Position numbers and translations under genes: made by a program. 64,000 nt of DNA from the NCBI GenBank assembly GCA_050260355.1, contig JBLNBZ010000147.1:1-64000 (forward strand), written 5' to 3'. The DNA is from CADEFX01 sp050260355. GTDB lineage: Bacteria; Pseudomonadota; Alphaproteobacteria; Rhizobiales; Hyphomicrobiaceae. Position 1 is the stretch's first letter, and each line of letters begins with the position of its first letter. The notes beneath the pieces are model-generated. The model was not told the DNA's origin. It ran no database searches and was given only the letters and a program-made list of their open reading frames with translations. Positions 59,083 through 64,000 of the stretch are shown piece after piece.

Positions 59083-59094
59083 GGTGGGCAGCGA

Positions 59095-60081
59095 TCAGCC
59101 TGCGCCCATGTCGCGCTGCGCCCTGGCGATGGCCGACTTCAGCACGTCGTCTTTCAACGCAATCGTCGGCTCGTTGAAGATGACGTTGCGCAACCAGTCG
59201 AAGGCGAGCTTCAGCAGGGCTTCGTCATTCGTCGCCAGCTCCTCGCGCATGGCCGGCTCGATGGCGTACTTGTCGAGGAACGTGGAGTTGAAAACGAAAT
59301 TGCGGAAGGCATCGATGTCGCTCGAGGCCATGTAGAACATGCGCTTGACGCGCTCGTCCGGCTCGCGACCCCACGGCCCGCCGAGGGTCTTCCAGGACGC
59401 GAGCTTCATCAGGATGTGAATCCAGCCCCGGTTGGCGTCATCATAGGCCTCGACGCCCTGCTCCTCTCGGAAGTGAGCTACCGTTTGCGTTTTCTTTTCC
59501 TCGTGCCCGCGGCAGTGGGGTTCCTTCACGAGGAAGTAGAAGTCCTCGGGCTCCTCGTGGCCCTTCATCTTCACGGCGGCAAGACCGAGCGGATAGTAGC
59601 GGCACGCCGCGGGACGGTTCTCGTAAACGGTGCAGCCGTCAACCTCGTCGACGAATACGCAAGGCTTTCCCTTTGTCGCGGGACGATCCAGCATCTTGAG
59701 CTTGACGATCGGCATGCCGGACTTGTCGTGCACTGCCGGCGTGCCGAACAGGCGCACGATTTCGGCCGGGCGCGCATCGAAATGGCGCGCCAGCCGCAAA
59801 AGGTCATAGGGCGTGAGCGTGATATCCGTGTCGTGGCAGCACACGTTCCAGCACGAAACGCCCTTGTGGCAGTTGAAGCAGAAGCTGTCGGACGCCTGGT
59901 AGCGGACCGGCTGAACCGGCTCGGGGGTGGTGTCTTTCAACGCCGAGACGATCGGCGTCTCCATATCGGCTTCCGCCTTGCGCCGCGCGATCTCCTGCTC
60001 GGCCAGGATCTGATCCTCGGAGACCGGCGGGCGGCCGGCATCGTCAGCGTCGGATATGAACTGGATTGGGTCTTTGGACAC
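59095..60081 (-). CDS. YkgJ family cysteine-cluster protein
   Basis: A 328-residue protein with a Cys cluster FCFNCHKGVSCWNVCCHDTDITLT (Cys spacing CxxCx5Cx3CC) at about residues 68-85, and later Cys in GKPCVFVDEVDGCTVYENRPAACRYYPLG and PHCRGHEE. This is the Fe-S or Zn-binding YkgJ domain. The rest is helical. Members are of unknown role, some associated with flagellin lysine methylation (FliB). Convergent with the TauE gene, 12 bases apart. Confidence 0.87.
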   Translation of the reverse strand: MSKDPIQFISDADDAGRPPVSEDQILAEQEIARRKAEADMETPIVSALKDTTPEPVQPVRYQASDSFCFNCHKGVSCWNVCCHDTDITLTPYDLLRLARHFDARPAEIVRLFGTPAVHDKSGMPIVKLKMLDRPATKGKPCVFVDEVDGCTVYENRPAACRYYPLGLAAVKMKGHEEPEDFYFLVKEPHCRGHEEKKTQTVAHFREEQGVEAYDDANRGWIHILMKLASWKTLGGPWGREPDERVKRMFYMASSDIDAFRNFVFNSTFLDKYAIEPAMREELATNDEALLKLAFDWLRNVIFNEPTIALKDDVLKSAIARAQRDMGAG

Positions 60082-60200
60082 GCTTCGCCCGGTTGAGAAT
60101 TCAAAACCGGAGGAAGTATAGCAGAGCAGAACCCAGCGCGGTGCGAGCGATTGGGGTTAAACCCCACTGGACCTCGCAAGGGCGGGTTCGGCGCGTGCTT

Positions 60201-61007
60201 CTACGGGGTTGAGCGCGACGGAATGACCCGACCCTGCCTATGCTGGCCGTGGGCTGTCCGCGTGGTCGCCGGCATTTCTGCGGTGTCGACCGGGAGGTCG
60301 ATGCCGTTGAGCGTGCGCTGGCACGTTGCGCGCCACTCGGGCTTCGACATATGCGTCGCCGGCTCCCAGAAGCTCATGCAGCTTGCAAGGGTCTCGGCGC
60401 CACCACCGGAATGATCCACGGTCGCGGGTCCGCCGCTCGATGCGAACACCTCAGGTATCGGCGGGCTTGGCTGGCCGATGGCTGGATCGGTTCCACCCGT
60501 CAGTCCGGGGTTTGGCCCGGTGCTGAGCGCAGGAGAAGGAACTTGCGTCTGTGTGGCCTGGTTGGTCACTGCGCCTGAGAGCGCGCCGCCGAGCACAGCC
60601 GAGTTGCGGAGCGTGTTTCTGGAGTCGCCCGGAGCGTTGTTGGAGCCGCTCGAGCCCATCGGCGGGCGCTGGTGCCCCTGGTGCCCCGAGCCCATTTGCG
60701 GTTGCGCCGGAGTGCTCCGTAAGAGCGTGCTGCCACCTCCTCCCATCTGCGGCCCGATCGCACGGCCTCCCGGGACGGCCATGGGAGCGAAGCTTGTGGG
60801 CCCGCGCGAGAGAGCCGACCCGATGCTCGGCGAATGAATCTGGCCTCCGATCCCGGAGTGCATGCCGCCCGAGACGCCGCCACCGTGAAAGCCTCCCCCA
60901 GATCCTCCTCCCCCGCCGCCGCGTGCCTCGGCTGTGCCGCTCGCGATGGCGAGCGTGCCGAGCAACAGGAGACCTGTAAACAAGCACTGGCGTGGGAGAG
61001 CATTCAT
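60201..61007 (-). CDS. Gly-rich secreted protein, function unknown
   Basis: A 268-residue exported protein: signal peptide (CLFTGLLLLGTLAIASGTAEA), then a low-complexity Gly/Ser/His-rich mature domain (RGGGGGGSGGGFHGGGVSGGMHSG) and a Pro/Gln/Asn-rich middle. A short C-terminal cysteine motif (ASCMSFWEPATHMSKPEWRATCQRTLNG) resembles a small conserved pattern in Rhizobiales secreted proteins. ATG at 61007 with GAGGCGG upstream; an in-frame ATG at 61064 is upstream but adds a basic extension. Probably an envelope protein. Confidence 0.7.
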   Translation of the reverse strand: MNALPRQCLFTGLLLLGTLAIASGTAEARGGGGGGSGGGFHGGGVSGGMHSGIGGQIHSPSIGSALSRGPTSFAPMAVPGGRAIGPQMGGGGSTLLRSTPAQPQMGSGHQGHQRPPMGSSGSNNAPGDSRNTLRNSAVLGGALSGAVTNQATQTQVPSPALSTGPNPGLTGGTDPAIGQPSPPIPEVFASSGGPATVDHSGGGAETLASCMSFWEPATHMSKPEWRATCQRTLNGIDLPVDTAEMPATTRTAHGQHRQGRVIPSRSTP

Positions 61008-61133
61008 GACACCGCCTCGATCGCGTTGTTGCGTGCGTGCACAACTGTGGACACAAACCAACACTTAGGTTGGGCGTTCCGTCACACAACCAGTCTTGAT
61101 GGGTCGTACAACCAGGCGTGAAGTTTCGTGCCA

Positions 61134-61157
61134 GCCCGCGTGATTATTCATGCGGGC
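61134..61157. terminator. Hairpin 50 bases after aprA, possible terminator
   Basis: GCCCGCGTG (61134-61142) pairs with CATGCGGGC (61149-61157), with one G-U, around an ATTATT loop. It lies downstream of aprA in its reading direction, but no T-run follows on the minus strand, so it may only stabilise the transcript end. It also lies upstream of the Gly-rich gene. Confidence 0.45.
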
Positions 61158-61206
61158 CACGCAGTGCTGTACTGCGAAGCCGTCCCAACTCCGGCGATGT
61201 GCCGTA

Positions 61207-63123
61207 TCAGTGCTTGGCCGCGCCGGCGGTCTTCGGCACGAGATCCTTGTGAGGGACCTTCTTCATGGTCCACTGCTTCGTCTCGGGGTCATAAACCGAG
61301 TTCACGAAGCATTTCCAGTTGGCCTCATCGAGCTTGGGAAAGTCAGCGCGCCAATAGAAGCCGGGATAGCGGGTCTCCTCACGGAACTGGATGTGGCGGA
61401 GATGGGCTTCGGCGGCCCAAAGGCGGTGATAGTTTTCCCAGGCGCGCAAAAGCTCGTGCAGGTCCTTGGCGCGCAAATGCGCCGAGTCCTCCTTGAGCAT
61501 CGTCAGGTAGTGCAGGCCCATCTCGAGGAGCTTGGCGTTGGTCTGATAGTAGGTCGACACGCCTGCCACGTACTCGTCCATGATCTTTTGCAACCGCATC
61601 TGGAACATGCGCGGCGTGATGTAATGCGGGTTGATATCCTCCGCCGTCGTCTTGTCCTTGTGCTCGAGATAGGTGCGGACCGGGCGGTAGATCTCCTCCG
61701 CAATCTGCTTGAGGTCGCCCTTGAGAACCGGCTTGTGATCTTTGTGGTCGCGTGCGAAGCGGACCATATTCTTGCCGGCGATGCGGCCTTCCGTATGCGA
61801 GCCCGACGAGAACTTGTGGCCGGAGGCCCCTACGCCGTCACCGGCCGTGAACAGGCCCTTCACCGTCGTCATGCGGTTGTAGCCCCACTGCCATTCCGGC
61901 GGCGCGATATCCTCAGGCCCCGAGACCCAGATGCCCGAGCAGCCGGAATGCGACCCGAGCAGATACGGCTCCGTCGGCATCAGCTCGGACATGGATTGCT
62001 CGGGGCGAATGTTCATGCCGGCCCATACGCCGGCCTGGCCGATGCACATGTCGAGAAAATCTTCCCACGCCTCGGCCTCGAGATGCTTGATCTCGCGCGG
62101 TGTCATCTTTTCCGCGAGCGCCTTCATGGCCGACGGCGTGTCCATCATGATGGGCCCGCGACCCTCCTTCATCTCCTTCAGCATGGCCGCGTTGCGCAGG
62201 CAGGTCGGTACCACATACGCCTTGTCATAAGGCGCGTACTCGGCGAGCAGGTCCTTGTTCTTGGCGACATAATCCTCGCCGAAGCCATTCACTGATTTCG
62301 ACTTGAAGAGGAGAAACCAAGCGCCGACCGGGCCATAGCCGTCCTTGAAGCGGGTCGGCACGAAGCGGTTCTCCATCATGGTCATCTCGGCGCCGACCTC
62401 GTTGGCCATGGCGTAGGTGGAGCCGGCGTTCCAGACCGGATACCAGACGCGGCCCATGCCCTCACCTGTGGAGCGCGGCCGGAACACGTTCACCGCGCCG
62501 CCGCAGGCGATCATGATGGCCTTGGATTTGAAGACGTAGATCTTGTGCTCGCGCACGGAGAAGCCGACGGCGCCGGCGATCTGGTTCGGCTGGTTGGCGT
62601 CGAGCAGTAGGCGCACGATGAACACGCGCTCGAAAATGTTCTCCATCCCGAGCGCCTTCTTGGCCGCCTCGGCGACGATGGTCTTGTAGCCCTCGCCGTT
62701 GATCATGATCTGCCAGCGGCCGGAGCGGACCGGCTTGCCGCCGTCTTTGAGCGACTTGCCCTCCGAGCCCTTGTCCTTCCAGATCGGCAGGCCCCACTCC
62801 TCGAACAGGTGGACAGTGTCGTCGACGTGGCGGCCGACGTCATAGACGAGGTCGTCGCGGGTGATGCCCATGAGATCGGCTGAGACGTAGCGGCAGTAAT
62901 CCTCAGGCGTGTTCTCGCCGAGATAGGTGTTGATGGCGGAAAGGCCTTGCGCGACGGCGCCAGAGCGGTCCATCGCGGCCTTGTCGACGAGCGTGACCTT
63001 GACGTCGTCGCCGGCCCAGCGCTTGGCTTCGAAGGCGGCCCCGCAGGCGGCCATGCCGCCGCCGACGATCAGGACGTCGGTCTCGTACTCGACGATTTCG
63101 GGGTTACCGAATTCAGCGGCCAT
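61207..63123 (-). CDS. aprA: Adenylylsulfate reductase alpha subunit (FAD-binding)
   Basis: Catalytic subunit of APS reductase, which interconverts APS and sulfite/AMP in the cytoplasm. The 638-residue flavoprotein begins with the FAD motif DVLIVGGGMAACGAAFEAKRWAGDDVKV, has MDRSGAVAQGLSAINTYLGENTPEDYCRYVS, GAVNVFRPRSTGEGMGRVWYPVWNAGST, and a long C-terminal part through PKTAGAAKH. These are typical of AprA. aprB is directly upstream. Direction of the reaction (sulfur oxidation or reduction) cannot be decided here, since no dsr, qmo, sat or aprM gene is in the window. Confidence 0.96.
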   Translation of the reverse strand: MAAEFGNPEIVEYETDVLIVGGGMAACGAAFEAKRWAGDDVKVTLVDKAAMDRSGAVAQGLSAINTYLGENTPEDYCRYVSADLMGITRDDLVYDVGRHVDDTVHLFEEWGLPIWKDKGSEGKSLKDGGKPVRSGRWQIMINGEGYKTIVAEAAKKALGMENIFERVFIVRLLLDANQPNQIAGAVGFSVREHKIYVFKSKAIMIACGGAVNVFRPRSTGEGMGRVWYPVWNAGSTYAMANEVGAEMTMMENRFVPTRFKDGYGPVGAWFLLFKSKSVNGFGEDYVAKNKDLLAEYAPYDKAYVVPTCLRNAAMLKEMKEGRGPIMMDTPSAMKALAEKMTPREIKHLEAEAWEDFLDMCIGQAGVWAGMNIRPEQSMSELMPTEPYLLGSHSGCSGIWVSGPEDIAPPEWQWGYNRMTTVKGLFTAGDGVGASGHKFSSGSHTEGRIAGKNMVRFARDHKDHKPVLKGDLKQIAEEIYRPVRTYLEHKDKTTAEDINPHYITPRMFQMRLQKIMDEYVAGVSTYYQTNAKLLEMGLHYLTMLKEDSAHLRAKDLHELLRAWENYHRLWAAEAHLRHIQFREETRYPGFYWRADFPKLDEANWKCFVNSVYDPETKQWTMKKVPHKDLVPKTAGAAKH

Positions 63124-63165
63124 GTGAGCGGGTCCTTTGAAGCGGGCAACAGGCAGTGGATGTCA

Positions 63166-63217
63166 GGCAGTAGGAATCCGCCGAGGGCTCGCAGGCAACT
63201 GCCCAATGCCTACTGCC
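63166..63217. repeat. Inverted repeat with heptamer units between aprB and aprA
   Basis: GGCAGTAGG (63166-63174) is perfectly complementary to CCTACTGCC (63209-63217), 9 pairs. GGCAGT also recurs at about 63152, and related TGCC(C) units (AACTGCC, AATGCC, GGTGCC) fill the right side. It lies in the 102-base gap between aprB and aprA, so on the mRNA it forms an intercistronic hairpin. It may stabilise or tune aprA relative to aprB. Confidence 0.55.
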
Positions 63218-63225
63218 CGGTGCCT

Positions 63226-63657
63226 TCAAGCAGCCTGCGGCTTTGGCAGCTCTTTGCCGGCCTCGGTGAACAGGCGCTGATCGTTGGGATCGCCGGGCTC
63301 GGGCTTGTTGCCGTAAGGGTTGATCGAGCCGACCGGGGTCGTCCTGACCGGAAACTTGAAGCGCTTTACCTCGCCGTCGCGGAACTTAATGGTCCACATG
63401 ATGGCGTTGTCGGTCCTGAGCGGGATGGCGGCGCCGCCCATGGGCACCCAGTCCTGGAACGAGCGCACTTCGATCGCCTGCTGCGGGCAGGCCTTCACGC
63501 AGCACTGGCACTCCCAGCACTGCTCGGGCTCCTGGTTGAACGCTTTCATACGGGTAACGTCCAACTTCATGAGATCGTGCGGACAAATATACATGCAGGC
63601 CGTGACGTCTCCGCCCTTGCAGCCGTCGCACTTGTCCGTGTGCACGAATGTCGGCAT
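63226..63657 (-). CDS. aprB: Adenylylsulfate reductase beta subunit (two [4Fe-4S])
   Basis: A 143-residue iron-sulfur electron-transfer subunit. Two cluster sets are visible: CDGCKGGDVTACMYICPHDLM and CWECQCCVKACPQQAIEVR. The C-terminal strand-rich tail WTIKFRDGEVKRFKFPVRTTPVGSINPYGN wraps AprA in known structures. It transfers electrons to or from the AprA FAD. Its stop and the aprA start are 102 bases apart, with the hairpin in between, so the two are likely one transcript with a regulated gap. Confidence 0.96.
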   Translation of the reverse strand: MPTFVHTDKCDGCKGGDVTACMYICPHDLMKLDVTRMKAFNQEPEQCWECQCCVKACPQQAIEVRSFQDWVPMGGAAIPLRTDNAIMWTIKFRDGEVKRFKFPVRTTPVGSINPYGNKPEPGDPNDQRLFTEAGKELPKPQAA

Positions 63658-63888
63658 TCATGATCCTCCGGTCTGCCCCCGAGCCTGCCGCGATTTGCGA
63701 TGCGAGGCAAAGCACGATTTGAGAAAACGATACCCCAAATTCGCACTGCAGCAGGGGTGCTCGAACCCCTCGATGCCGTATATTAGAGAACACGAATGTT
63801 CGGAAGTCCAGTGCGGCACGGGAGCTCGAATCTTGCGGCTCGAGCAGTCGCGCACAAGTCTAACGACGTCCAGCCGTGCTCGTGGTTC
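63658..63888. promoter_or_regulatory. Upstream region of aprBA with an AGGGGT palindrome
   Basis: A 231-base gap between aprB and the ankyrin-repeat gene, without a gene. AGGGGT (63753-63758) and ACCCCT (63765-63770) form a perfect 6-base inverted repeat with spacer GCTCGA. This is about 100 bases ahead of the aprB start and could be a regulator site. Further A+T-rich spots (63725-63735 and 63779-63785, tatattagag) could be promoter elements. No family-specific motif recognised. Confidence 0.4.
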
Positions 63889-64000
63889 CTAACGGCGTGT
63901 GGTTGCTCCCGCCTGGATCAGCAGATCGGCGACTTCTTGGTGCTGCTTCTTGCAGGCCACATCCAGGGCGGTCTGGTTGTGCGCATCGCGCTGGCTCGGG
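63889..64000 (-). CDS. Ankyrin-repeat protein, C-terminal end only
   Basis: The last 36 codons of a leftward gene whose start lies right of the window. The visible end reads DAHNQTALDVACKKQHQEVADLLIQAGATTRR, which is the second half of an ankyrin unit (TALDVA-x-H-x-VADLLI-x-GA). Such proteins mediate protein binding. It lies upstream of aprB in the same direction; nothing more can be said from this fragment. Confidence 0.8.
   Translation of the reverse strand, partial: PSQRDAHNQTALDVACKKQHQEVADLLIQAGATTRR

Noticed and set aside
63751..63771. T-arm-like TTCGAGC hairpin (minus strand), possible tRNA
   Set aside because: The flanking five-base arms do not pair correctly (A-C and G-A at the ends), and no acceptor, D or anticodon arm can be drawn.
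1..64000. CRISPR arrays, prophage, transposons, integrons, toxin-antitoxin pairs and rRNA/tRNA genes
   Set aside because: None recognised on either strand; no repeated spacer pattern, transposase, integrase or recombinase was found by eye.

Overview
The window looks like chromosomal DNA of a high-GC alphaproteobacterium, most likely of the order Hyphomicrobiales (Rhizobiales). The evidence is a NadQ-type NAD regulator, a TIGR02301 protein, DUF1178, an HWE-family histidine kinase, the comF-grxC-nitrilase-DUF1178 cluster and a dapB-gpmA pair. Family-level placement (for example Hyphomicrobiaceae) is a guess. About 70 protein genes are supported. I found no rRNA, tRNA, CRISPR array, transposase, integrase or prophage, so this is mostly housekeeping core genome with a few accessory modules.

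Region by region. 1-4.4 kb: a partial M20 dipeptidase divergent from pyruvate phosphate dikinase (ppdK), then a small membrane protein. 4.5-8.4 kb: a leftward run of ygfZ, tag, an HD hydrolase and a dual-specificity-like phosphatase, followed by the NAD regulator; a class I dihydroorotase diverges from ygfZ. 9.8-12 kb: two paralogous L,D-transpeptidases around an NTF2-like protein. 12-16.6 kb: membrane and secreted proteins, a LysE exporter, a NUDIX hydrolase and an SRAP (YedK) protein. 16.6-20 kb: a formyltransferase-like protein, an FAD-linked 2-hydroxyacid dehydrogenase and Sua5. 20-26.4 kb: a rightward acyl-CoA dehydrogenase, crotonase and tautomerase run, followed by two envelope proteins, one of them a membrane-anchored protein ending in a J-domain. 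26.4-28.3 kb: a methyltransferase-like protein and an orphan ABC substrate-binding protein.

28.4-38.9 kb: a class II HDAC-like deacetylase, xseB, a small secreted protein, dxs, then cydA-cydB plus a 43-codon DUF2474 gene, a Tat-exported superoxide dismutase, tlyA, an rRNA uridine methyltransferase and a sirtuin. The dxs-cydA gap holds a strong terminator, an inverted pair of DnaA-box-like sites and what folds by eye as a three-way-junction RNA. 38.9-46 kb: a PNPOx-like protein, a Dph6-like ATPase, a methyltransferase, a haloacid dehalogenase, chorismate synthase, a Lys-rich exported protein, a TPR protein and a Pro/Ala-rich protein. 46-50.3 kb: a histidine phosphatase, a CurA-type reductase and a large HWE sensor kinase. 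50.5-54 kb: an NDUFAF5/BioC-like methyltransferase opposite comF-grxC-nit-DUF1178. 54-59 kb: a GNAT protein, a secreted protein, dapB, gpmA, DUF4337, an HpcH/HpaI aldolase and TauE/SafE. 59-64 kb: a YkgJ cysteine-cluster protein, a Gly-rich secreted protein, aprA and aprB (APS reductase), and the end of an ankyrin-repeat protein.

Functional themes: respiration and oxidative stress (cytochrome bd-type oxidase plus exported SOD), sulfur metabolism (aprBA, possibly TauE), CoA-thioester catabolism, cell-wall cross-linking, and RNA/tRNA modification. The best candidates for something undescribed are the structured leader or sRNA ahead of cydAB, a second terminator-ended sRNA candidate near 45.2 kb, and the membrane-anchored J-domain protein with its uncharacterised upstream neighbour.
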